A DNA stretch of 6,708 nt from Bacteroidales bacterium (lineage in GTDB: Bacteria > Bacteroidota > Bacteroidia > Bacteroidales > Muribaculaceae). The stretch is taken from contig JAAVGQ010000142.1 in NCBI GenBank assembly GCA_014800105.1, forward strand, positions 1 through 6,708, given 5' to 3'. Made by a program: the position numbers and the translations under genes. Positions 1 to 5,550 of this stretch are shown here, in pieces; positions within the stretch are counted from its first letter, which is position 1; every line of letters starts with the position of its first letter. The notes beneath the pieces were generated by a model that made no database searches, was not told the DNA's origin, and was given only the letters and a program-made list of their open reading frames with translations.

Positions 1-1
1 C

Positions 2-466
2 ACCCACCGCCTGGGTGGCCTCGAAAAAGATGCCAAGACTGGTTCAATCTCAACTGACCCCGCTAACCACGAAAAGATGGTTAACCTGCGTCGTGAAAAA
101 ATTGCCCGCGTAGCCAACGATATTCCTGAGCTTGAAGTTGAGTGCGCTAAGGATGCTGACACTCTTCTCGTGGGTTGGGGAGGCACTTACGGCCACCTCA
201 TCTCGGCTGCCGAAGAACTTTGCGCTGAAGGTACACCCGTCGCAATGGCCCAGTTCCGCTACGTCAATCCCCTCCCTGCCAACACCCACGAAGTGTTCTC
301 ACGCTATAAACGTGTAATCGTAGCAGAGCTCAACACCGGACAGTTTGCCGATTTCCTCCAGGCCAAAATGCCCGATGTAAAGATTGAACGCATCAACAAG
401 ATTCAGGGCCAGCCGTTCCTCACTTCTGAAGTCAAAGAGGCAGTAAAAAATATAATTTCCAAATAA
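2..466 (+). CDS. korA: 2-oxoglutarate:ferredoxin oxidoreductase, alpha subunit (C-terminal part)
   Basis: This is the 3' end of the alpha subunit of 2-oxoacid:ferredoxin oxidoreductase, which with KorB interconverts 2-oxoglutarate and succinyl-CoA plus CO2 using ferredoxin. The reading frame is open from the left edge and gives 154 residues. The first ATG in view (77) is internal, because the residues before it already match the family: THRLGGLEKD, then STDPANHEKM, resembling the conserved TGLEHDE and DPxxHxxM stretch of KorA. Further family signatures follow: VGWGGTYG, FRYVNPLP, VAELNTGQ and KIQGQPF near the C-terminus. The last three belong to the C-terminal domain of the alpha chain. The N-terminal gamma-like and TPP-pyrimidine domains lie outside the window. 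korB follows after 21 nt, so the two are almost certainly co-transcribed. Substrate choice (2-oxoglutarate rather than another 2-oxoacid) is inferred from overall resemblance. Confidence 0.93.
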   Translation, partial: THRLGGLEKDAKTGSISTDPANHEKMVNLRREKIARVANDIPELEVECAKDADTLLVGWGGTYGHLISAAEELCAEGTPVAMAQFRYVNPLPANTHEVFSRYKRVIVAELNTGQFADFLQAKMPDVKIERINKIQGQPFLTSEVKEAVKNIISK

Positions 467-487
467 TCTTACTTTTAGTCGCTTATC

Positions 488-1504
488 ATGGAAGAAAATA
501 AAATATATTCACCTGCCGATTATAAGAGTGACCAGTCAGTGCGCTGGTGTCCCGGCTGTGGTGACCACGCAATTCTCAATACACTCCACAAGGCTATGGC
601 AGCCCTGGGCGTGCCTCCTCACATGACCGCCGTTATCTCAGGCATAGGTTGCAGCTCACGTCTACCCTACTACATGAATACCTACGGTTTCCACACCATT
701 CATGGACGTAGTGCCGCCATAGCAACCGGCTTCAAGGTTGCCAATCCTGAGATGACCGTTTGGCAGATTTCAGGTGACGGTGACGGCCTCGCTATCGGTG
801 GCAACCACTTCATCCACACTGTTCGCCGCAACATCGATATCAACATGCTGTTGTTCAATAACAAGATTTACGGTCTCACAAAGGGCCAGTATTCTCCCAC
901 AAGTGACCGCGGATTCGTGTCAAAATCATCCCCCTACGGCACCACTGAGGATCCGTTTATCCCCGCCGAACTCGTATTCGGTGCCCGCGGTAACTTCTTC
1001 GGCCGTTCAATCGATGTTGAGCTCGCTACCAGCACTCAAGTACTGACAGCAGCTGCCAAGCACAAAGGCGCATCAGTTGTCGAGATTCTGCAGAACTGCG
1101 TGATTTTCAACAATGGCATCCACAACCACATCACTGATAAAGAGTTCCGCGCCGATCGCACCATCCACCTGCGCCACGGAGAGAAGATGCTCTTCGGCAA
1201 GGACAATAACCGTGGACTCGTTCAGGACGGATTCCTCCTCAAGGCAGTGACTCTGGGTGAAGATGGCTACACTATCGACGACGTGCTCGTTCACGATGCT
1301 CACACCCCCAGCAACTTCCTTCACCAGCAACTCGCTATGATGGACGGCTATGAATTGCCACTCGCTGTTGGCGTAATCCGTGACGTTGAGGCTCCAACCT
1401 ATGATGCCGCTGTTACTGAACAGGTTGAGACAGTCAAAGCCAAGAAAGGATTCAACTCACTGCGTGACATGATTCTCGCCGGCGAGACCTGGACCGTAGG
1501 ATAA
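488..1504 (+). CDS. korB: 2-oxoglutarate:ferredoxin oxidoreductase, beta subunit
   Basis: Complete 338-residue beta subunit, which holds the thiamine diphosphate and a proximal [4Fe-4S] cluster and works as a heteromer with KorA in the cytoplasm. Visible motifs are WCPGCGDHAI near residue 20 (Cys21 and Cys24) and GIGCSSR (Cys55). A further cysteine in EILQNC (Cys204) makes four likely cluster ligands. The TPP/Mg2+ motif begins at SGDGDG (residues 95-100) and ends at FNN (123-125), followed by the family's IYGLTKGQYSPTS. The length is normal for bacterial KorB. The ATG at 488 gives a sensible N-terminus with the CPGCG motif about 20 residues in. In anaerobic Bacteroidota this enzyme links 2-oxoglutarate and succinyl-CoA with ferredoxin rather than NAD. 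A hairpin terminator begins 40 nt after the stop, so the unit ends here. Confidence 0.95.
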   Translation: MEENKIYSPADYKSDQSVRWCPGCGDHAILNTLHKAMAALGVPPHMTAVISGIGCSSRLPYYMNTYGFHTIHGRSAAIATGFKVANPEMTVWQISGDGDGLAIGGNHFIHTVRRNIDINMLLFNNKIYGLTKGQYSPTSDRGFVSKSSPYGTTEDPFIPAELVFGARGNFFGRSIDVELATSTQVLTAAAKHKGASVVEILQNCVIFNNGIHNHITDKEFRADRTIHLRHGEKMLFGKDNNRGLVQDGFLLKAVTLGEDGYTIDDVLVHDAHTPSNFLHQQLAMMDGYELPLAVGVIRDVEAPTYDAAVTEQVETVKAKKGFNSLRDMILAGETWTVG

Positions 1505-1540
1505 TCAAGAAAATATTAGCAGATACTTATTATCGTCATA

Positions 1541-1578
1541 CAGGAGGCTGTACCAAAATCTTTTGGTACAGCCTCTTT
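1541..1578 (+). terminator. Intrinsic terminator after korAB
   Basis: A perfect 15-bp inverted repeat pairs 1544-1558 (GAGGCTGTACCAAAA) with 1561-1575 (TTTTGGTACAGCCTC) around TC. In RNA the stem gains a G-U and an A-U pair at its base (1543/1576 and 1542/1577); the innermost pairs must open to form a loop. Only a short run of T (1576-1578) follows. The stem is nearly symmetric and could stop transcription from either side. It lies directly after korB and before the psd promoter. Confidence 0.8.
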
Positions 1579-1582
1579 CACA

Positions 1583-1610
1583 TCGCATGCGAAAAATACT
1601 TAATATTAAG
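1583..1610. promoter_or_regulatory. Two perfect short palindromes upstream of the psd promoter (possible operators)
   Basis: TCGCATGCGA (1583-1592) is a perfect 10-bp palindrome and CTTAATATTAAG (1599-1610) is a perfect 12-bp palindrome. They are separated by 6 bp and lie about 20 bp upstream of the predicted -33 element of the psd promoter. The position suits protein binding, but short palindromes occur by chance in AT-rich DNA and I do not recognise either as a known regulator site. Confidence 0.25.
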
Positions 1611-1629
1611 CCCAATCTAAACCAATAAT

Positions 1630-1660
1630 TTTGTATAACCGTTTAAATTATATATCTTTG
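1630..1660 (+). promoter_or_regulatory. Bacteroidota-type sigma-ABfr promoter of the psd-pssA operon
   Basis: TTTG at 1630-1633 (-33 element) is followed after exactly 19 bp by TATCTTTG at 1653-1660, a full match to the -7 consensus TAnnTTTG. The spacing is within the 19-21 bp typical of Bacteroides housekeeping promoters. Transcription should begin roughly at 1664-1668, giving an untranslated leader of about 50-55 nt. That leader ends in an A-rich stretch before the psd ATG, as is common in this phylum. Confidence 0.75.
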
Positions 1661-1719
1661 TGAACTTACTCCCATCGTGACTCTACGAAAAGGATAATTA
1701 CTTAACCAAATATAAAACA

Positions 1720-2409
1720 ATGAGGGTAAAAATACATCATGAAGGCACCGGAATACTGATAACGCTGCTTGCAGCATTATTAGTCATTAATGTGTTGGTC
1801 TACCTCCTTTGCAGGCAGATACCCGCTATATATATTACTCTGCTCACTATTTCCACAATTTTCTATCTCCTTGTGGTTAACTTCTTCAGGTCTCCCAAGC
1901 GCCACTTCAAAGGTGACGCCAAGGATATCGTTGTATCAAGCGCTGACGGTAAAGTCGTGGCTCTCGAAGAGGTCTACGAACCTGAATTTCTCAAGTGCAA
2001 GTGCATCCAGCTCTCAGTTTTCATGAGTGTGTTCAACGTGCATGCCAACTGGTTTCCCGTCAACGGAGAGGTTATCTACTCCAAGCACCACTCAGGCCGC
2101 TTCATGGCGGCTTACCTTCCCAAGTCAAGCACTGAGAACGAACGCTCAACCGTCGTAATACGCACCCCCGAGGGGCAGGATATCCTCATGCGCCAGGTAG
2201 CAGGTGCAATGGCACGTCGTATCGTCACATACGCCGAGCCCGGCAACGAAGCGAATATTGAAGACCACATGGGCTTCATCAAATTCGGTTCCCGCATCGA
2301 CCTTTATTTACCCCTCGGGTCAGAAATCCTCGTGAAACTCGGCGATACCACCACCGGAGGTGTCACTCCCGTCGCTCACCTTTATCCCGGAAAAGAAAAA
2401 CATGCTTAA
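1720..2409 (+). CDS. psd: Phosphatidylserine decarboxylase proenzyme (short, Psd-A type)
   Basis: Makes phosphatidylethanolamine by decarboxylating phosphatidylserine at the cytoplasmic membrane. The 229-residue length fits the short form of the family. Residues about 11-31 and 36-56 are hydrophobic and form a membrane hairpin. The catalytic domain follows with SSADGKV (73-79, matching the family's PADGKV), NVHANWFP (106-113, histidine at 108), and GFIKFGSRIDLYLP (185-198). In this form the proenzyme cleaves itself between Gly190 and Ser191, and Ser191 becomes the pyruvoyl group of the small subunit. The start at 1720 follows an A-rich leader and gives the IHHEGTGIL opening seen in Bacteroidota homologues. 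The stop overlaps the start of pssA, so the enzyme for the later step is encoded first. Confidence 0.95.
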   Translation: MRVKIHHEGTGILITLLAALLVINVLVYLLCRQIPAIYITLLTISTIFYLLVVNFFRSPKRHFKGDAKDIVVSSADGKVVALEEVYEPEFLKCKCIQLSVFMSVFNVHANWFPVNGEVIYSKHHSGRFMAAYLPKSSTENERSTVVIRTPEGQDILMRQVAGAMARRIVTYAEPGNEANIEDHMGFIKFGSRIDLYLPLGSEILVKLGDTTTGGVTPVAHLYPGKEKHA

Positions 2410-3139
2410 AAAAATAATTGCATCCATACCCAATACCATAACCTGTTGCAACCTCCTGTCAGGATGCGTGGCCGTCATCGCCTCGTTTCATCTTGACACC
2501 CCTGACCTTGCTCTCGGGCTCTCAGGACTACAGATCGTGTGGCTAATGATTGCTGCCGCCACCATCTTTGATTTCTGTGACGGTATGGCAGCACGCTTGC
2601 TCCGCGCTCACTCGCTCATAGGCAAAGAGCTCGATTCGCTGGCCGACCTCGTGAGCTTCGGGCTCGCTCCCGGCCTCATGATGTACAACCTCCTGCGCGT
2701 TCTCGAAGCGCCCGCATGGACACCATGGCTCGCTCTCTTCATTCCCGTAATCGGCGCGATACGTCTTGCCCGATTTAACGTTGACGACCGCCAGACAACT
2801 TCCTTCATAGGCCTGCCCATCCCCTCCAACGCAATTTTTTGGATTGGATATTCAGCGTGGCTCGTAGGCAGTAACCAGCCCGCATACTTAATGGCACCGC
2901 TTGAAGGTTGGCCCCTGTGGCTCACGGTTGTTCTCATCCCTGTCGTTGCCCTACTCATGGTGTGCAGTCTACCCATGTTCTCATTGAAATTCAAGAGCAT
3001 GCGTCCGCGTGTAAACGTTCTACGCTACACTATCCTCATCTCAGCCGTGATACTCGTATCAATTTTCGGCATCAAGGGACTTGCCATGGCAATCATCCTC
3101 TACCTCCTCATCTCGGTTATCGAGACAGCAAGACGCTGA
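2402..3139 (+). CDS. pssA: CDP-diacylglycerol--serine O-phosphatidyltransferase (phosphatidylserine synthase)
   Basis: Transfers phosphatidyl from CDP-diacylglycerol to L-serine in the inner membrane, supplying the substrate of the adjacent Psd. The 245-residue protein carries the complete CDP-alcohol phosphatidyltransferase signature D-x2-DG-x2-AR-x8-G-x3-D-x3-D: Asp57, Asp60, Gly61, Ala64, Arg65, Gly74, Asp78 and Asp82. Several hydrophobic segments span the rest, roughly 14-30, 44-58, 86-101, 108-122, 143-156, 172-190 and 208-241. I chose the ATG at 2402 rather than the in-frame ATG at 2360, because the MLKKIIASIPNTITCCNLL opening is the expected N-terminus and the longer start would add 14 residues inside psd. 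With this start it overlaps psd by 8 nt, consistent with translational coupling. Confidence 0.94.
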   Translation: MLKKIIASIPNTITCCNLLSGCVAVIASFHLDTPDLALGLSGLQIVWLMIAAATIFDFCDGMAARLLRAHSLIGKELDSLADLVSFGLAPGLMMYNLLRVLEAPAWTPWLALFIPVIGAIRLARFNVDDRQTTSFIGLPIPSNAIFWIGYSAWLVGSNQPAYLMAPLEGWPLWLTVVLIPVVALLMVCSLPMFSLKFKSMRPRVNVLRYTILISAVILVSIFGIKGLAMAIILYLLISVIETARR

Positions 3140-3177
3140 TAACACGGAGCTTTATTCTCTAATTGAATCTTATCGCT

Positions 3178-3540
3178 ATGTCTTTTTTTGGACTCATCTT
3201 TATAATATTCCTCATCTGGATTGTACCCAAACTGATTCGCGGCTTCCTGTTCGTAAACAATATCAAGAAACAGTCGCGAAAAATGTACGAACAGATGTAC
3301 AATGGTGGTCAGCGCGACTCTCAGCCCCGCTCACGCAAACCGGGATGGTCTGAACCTCAGCCCCACAAGAAAAAAATTGATCCCAACGTAGGTGAATACG
3401 TCAGCTTCCAGGAAATAACCTCAACTGAGACGGAAACCACCACTACCGACCCGGCAACCGGTGCCCGCGAAACCACCTACACCGTTGAGCAACAAGTCAC
3501 CGACGCTGAATGGGTCGACCTCCCCGCCCCCGAAAAATAA
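3178..3540 (+). CDS. DUF4834-like small membrane-anchored protein
   Basis: A 120-residue protein of unknown function that resembles the DUF4834 family of Bacteroidota; the assignment is from memory of the family's shape, not a search. Residues 2-26 form one hydrophobic segment, followed by a basic stretch (NIKKQSRKMYEQMY) that would lie in the cytoplasm by the positive-inside rule. Then come a polar, proline- and lysine-rich linker and the sequence VGEYVSFQEI (71-80), resembling the VGEYVDFEEI-like motif I associate with this family. The C-terminal 40 residues are Thr- and Glu-rich and probably unstructured. I prefer the ATG at 3178 over a TTG at 3163 because it starts directly at the membrane segment. 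It lies 38 nt after pssA and before a terminator, so it is probably the last gene of the phospholipid operon. A role in membrane biology is inferred from position only. Confidence 0.78.
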   Translation: MSFFGLIFIIFLIWIVPKLIRGFLFVNNIKKQSRKMYEQMYNGGQRDSQPRSRKPGWSEPQPHKKKIDPNVGEYVSFQEITSTETETTTTDPATGARETTYTVEQQVTDAEWVDLPAPEK

Positions 3541-3560
3541 ATAGTTTCTCCAGAATAACT

Positions 3561-3589
3561 AAAGCGCGGTCATTGTTTGCCCGCGCTTT
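3561..3589. terminator. Hairpin terminator between convergent operons
   Basis: AAAGCGCGG (3561-3569) pairs perfectly with CCGCGCTTT (3581-3589) around an 11-nt loop. It lies 20 nt after the DUF4834-like gene and 27 nt beyond the stop of the convergent LD-carboxypeptidase gene, so it may serve both strands. The T run after the stem is imperfect on the plus strand (GAATATTATTT) and weaker on the minus strand. Confidence 0.72.
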
Positions 3590-3616
3590 GAATATTATTT
3601 CGTAAAGTTAACTATG

Positions 3617-4519
3617 TCAGTCAGTGTAGGTGAGGGTCCAGCCGGTAGAGGTGACAGTGAGGGTGGCGGGGGCATTGTGAAACCAGGGGGTGTTATCATC
3701 AATGTGGCCGATGGGGGCTCCGAAGGCAACCGGGTAGCTGACATCTCCAAGCACTTCGGATATCATGGCTTCCATTGAGGTGTGGTTTGAGTCAGGATTA
3801 TATTCAGTGAATGCTCCCACTATCAGCCCGCTGAGTCTATCCAAAACACCGGTTAACTTCAGTCGATACAACATGCGCTCTATCTTGTAAACCGGCTCGG
3901 CAATATCCTCAATTACGAGAATGCAACCGGGAACGATGTCGTTGAACGGTGTGCCCACAAGTCCATCAAGCACGGCCAAATTACCACCTCTCAAAGGACC
4001 GCTACCGCTACCCGTGCGGTTAAAGGGAGAAGTATCTCCGTCCATACCGATGCGCTTACCCGACAGCATTTCTATCAACATATTATTCAACGCGTTACCG
4101 GTTCCACGACTCATTCCCTTAGCCATGGAGGCATGAATACTCACAATATCATGCTTCGCCATGAGTGCATGCAGGGCTGAAATATCACTGAAACCTATCA
4201 GCCATTTAGGGTCATCTTCGAGCGGAAGCTTATCAAGCGCATCAAGAAGATGTACAGCCCCATAACCGCCACGACTACACATAATTGAACGCACATCAGT
4301 ATTCATGCAGGCAGATGTAAAGTCTTCAAGTCGCTCCTGCCTGGTTCCACTATACGAACCACTATTTCCCAGGGCATGAGGCATAACATAAGTACCGAAG
4401 CCATATTCATCAAGCGTTTCAACTGCTCCCGTCACATACTCTTCCTTAATTATTGAGGCGGGTGAAATGATAGCAAACTTATCGCCCGCTTGCAACTTAC
4501 GTGGCCAAATAACTTTCAT
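3617..4519 (-). CDS. ldcA: LD-carboxypeptidase (peptidase family S66)
   Basis: Probably removes the terminal D-alanine from murein tetrapeptides during cell-wall recycling. The 300-residue length is typical of LdcA. It opens with PRKLQAGDKFAIISPAS (6-22), the usual S66 start, followed by SRGGYGA (82-88) and the nucleophile region IGFSDISAL (108-116) with Ser111. Glu204 in LVIEDIAEP and His272 in GAPIGHIDDNTP complete the Ser-Glu-His triad; the 68-residue Glu-to-His distance equals that in Pseudomonas LdcA as I recall it. No signal peptide is visible, so it should act in the cytoplasm on imported muropeptides. Its ATG overlaps the stop of the upstream radical SAM gene in ATGA, so the two are co-transcribed and probably translationally coupled. 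The family also includes MccF-like peptidases that inactivate microcin C, but nothing here favours that role. Confidence 0.92.
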   Translation of the reverse strand: MKVIWPRKLQAGDKFAIISPASIIKEEYVTGAVETLDEYGFGTYVMPHALGNSGSYSGTRQERLEDFTSACMNTDVRSIMCSRGGYGAVHLLDALDKLPLEDDPKWLIGFSDISALHALMAKHDIVSIHASMAKGMSRGTGNALNNMLIEMLSGKRIGMDGDTSPFNRTGSGSGPLRGGNLAVLDGLVGTPFNDIVPGCILVIEDIAEPVYKIERMLYRLKLTGVLDRLSGLIVGAFTEYNPDSNHTSMEAMISEVLGDVSYPVAFGAPIGHIDDNTPWFHNAPATLTVTSTGWTLTYTD

Positions 4520-5292
4520 GATACCTGAACTTTAAATCCATCAGCACGCATTCGGTCAGCAATACGTTCAAGTTCCTCGCGCGGAACCTTCTCAAGCTTC
4601 TCAGCGGGCGTTTTACGGTCAATTGAATACAGCATGATCTCACCGGGACCGATTCTCTTATAAGCTTCGATCAGCGCGTCAATCTCCTCGGGTGTCGAGT
4701 TGTCGATACGCTCGCCATTATACTCACCTCTCAGTATCATTGTCTGAATAATTGCCTGTGAACCAAACCGGGCGAGCAGGTCTACAACTTTATCTACAGT
4801 GAACGAGGGTGACGTGGGGCGATCAATCTTACGCATGGTTGACTCTATTGCCGAGTCAAGCTTAAGAATATTGTTATCAACCCGTTTCAAGGCACGCACG
4901 ACTCCCTGAGAATCAAGACGTGTCGAGTTACTGAGCACGCTCACCTTAGCATTGGGAAAATACTTATCGCGCAAGGCAAGCGTATCGTCTACCACTTCCT
5001 CAAATTCAGGATGAATCGTAGGCTCACCATTGCCCGAAAAAGTAAGAACGTCAAGAGACTCGCCGGCTTCCTTCATTGCCTTGAGTTTCTCCTCAAGGAG
5101 TCTTTTGACTTCGTTACGGGAAGGCATTCCGCTCTTGCCGGGGCCCTGAGCATTAAAGCCGGCCTCGCAATAAAGGCAGTCAAATGTACAGATTTTCCCG
5201 TCACGGGGAGTGAGATTGATGCCTAACGAAGTTCCCAGGCGGCGGCTATGAATGGGACCGAATATTGTTTCGTGGAATAAAACTGTCTGCAT
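4516..5292 (-). CDS. Radical SAM protein, COG0731-like
   Basis: A 258-residue radical SAM enzyme. Cys35, Cys39 and Cys42 in the CTFDCLYC sequence form the CxxxCxxC motif that binds the [4Fe-4S] cluster cleaving S-adenosylmethionine. FSGNGEPTIHPEF (about residues 89-101) supplies the GGE-type SAM-binding segment. The N-terminal FGPIHSRRLGTSLGINLTP and the C-terminal MLYSIDRKTPAEKLEKVPREEL are typical of the group related to the tRNA-wyosine synthetase TYW1 (COG0731), but wyosine is not a bacterial tRNA modification, so the reaction here is unknown. No extra cysteine cluster for a second Fe-S centre is apparent. The gene is first in a two-gene operon, overlapping the LD-carboxypeptidase gene by 4 nt. 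The ATG at 5292 gives the expected N-terminus and lies about 35 nt downstream of a predicted promoter start. Confidence 0.9.
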   Translation of the reverse strand: MQTVLFHETIFGPIHSRRLGTSLGINLTPRDGKICTFDCLYCEAGFNAQGPGKSGMPSRNEVKRLLEEKLKAMKEAGESLDVLTFSGNGEPTIHPEFEEVVDDTLALRDKYFPNAKVSVLSNSTRLDSQGVVRALKRVDNNILKLDSAIESTMRKIDRPTSPSFTVDKVVDLLARFGSQAIIQTMILRGEYNGERIDNSTPEEIDALIEAYKRIGPGEIMLYSIDRKTPAEKLEKVPREELERIADRMRADGFKVQVS

Positions 5293-5330
5293 ATCAAATG
5301 GTTTTAAGGCCTATTGTGCCTTTAGATTTA

Positions 5331-5362
5331 CAAATATAGTCTTTTATTGCTACTTAGTCAAC
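5331..5362 (-). promoter_or_regulatory. Likely promoter of the radical SAM-ldcA operon
   Basis: Read on the minus strand, TATATTTG (5338 down to 5331) matches the Bacteroidota -7 consensus TAnnTTTG. GTTG (5362-5359) lies 20 bp upstream of it as a partial -33 element; a full TTTG is also present at 5365-5362 but at 23 bp, longer than usual. Transcription would start near 5325, leaving a leader of about 30-35 nt before the ATG at 5292. Confidence 0.6.
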
Positions 5363-5391
5363 AAATTCAGTCCCTCATTAGTTATAATTAT

Positions 5392-5418
5392 AAAAGTAAA
5401 CATTACTTTTGTAAGTAA
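5392..5418. promoter_or_regulatory. Alternating AAGTAA/TTACTT half-sites (candidate operator)
   Basis: AAAAGTAA (5392-5399) and TTACTTTT (5403-5410) form an 8-bp inverted repeat around ACA. A third half-site, AAGTAA (5413-5418), follows 4 bp after the TTACTT core, so three half-sites alternate in orientation at about 9-10 bp centre spacing, close to one helical turn. TACTTTTG (5404-5411) within it also matches the -7 consensus TAnnTTTG on the plus strand, but no good -33 element lies at the right distance. It may therefore overlap a regulated promoter for the receptor gene. The regulator is unknown. Confidence 0.35.
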
Positions 5419-5503
5419 TTATTCAAAATTAATTAAAAGATATACAGAGTAAATTCCATGCACTTGCTTAAACAAAATATCGTTTTATTTTGAATAATTA
5501 CTT
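5413..5503. repeat. Perfect 17-bp inverted repeat in the divergent intergenic region
   Basis: The left arm AAGTAATTATTCAAAAT (5413-5429) is the exact reverse complement of the right arm ATTTTGAATAATTACTT (5487-5503), with a 57-bp spacer. Each arm carries a sequence close to the -7 consensus: TAATTTTG on the minus strand at 5431-5424 and TTATTTTG on the plus strand at 5485-5492 (one mismatch). Neither has a clean -33 partner, although CTTG lies 18 bp upstream of the right one. No target-site duplication flanks the arms and the spacer has no gene, so an insertion-element origin is not supported. The rest of 5293-5550 is AT-rich and without a credible gene. Confidence 0.6.
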
Positions 5504-5550
5504 GTAGGGTTATATCACCAAAATTCATCACTTAGCAGTCAAAGATATAG

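Noticed and set aside
77..466. ATG at 77 as the start of a short independent gene
   Set aside because: The same frame is open upstream to the left edge and encodes conserved KorA residues, so the ATG is internal to a partial korA.
1073..1330. Minus-strand open frame of 85 codons inside korB
   Set aside because: It is antisense to a conserved gene, has no recognisable protein features and no promoter; a shadow of korB codon use.
2360..2401. Longer pssA starting at 2360
   Set aside because: The added 14 residues lie inside psd and do not resemble the family N-terminus; the ATG at 2402 gives the expected MLKKIIASIPNTITC opening.
2608..3000. Minus-strand open frame of 130 codons inside pssA
   Set aside because: Arg/Ser-rich, low-complexity translation opposite the conserved membrane enzyme; a shadow frame.
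3617..4519. MccF-type microcin C immunity peptidase
   Set aside because: Same S66 family, but there is no microcin or toxin context, and the conserved motifs and housekeeping neighbours fit LdcA-type murein recycling.
5252..5452. Plus-strand open frame across the radical SAM start and intergenic region
   Set aside because: It overlaps the 5' end of a conserved gene antisense and its remainder is AT-rich intergenic DNA with the inverted repeats; no supporting start signal.
5413..5503. A small transposable element (MITE) bounded by the 17-bp inverted repeat
   Set aside because: The 91-bp unit has terminal inverted arms, but no flanking target-site duplication is visible and no second copy is in the window; a regulatory explanation fits better.
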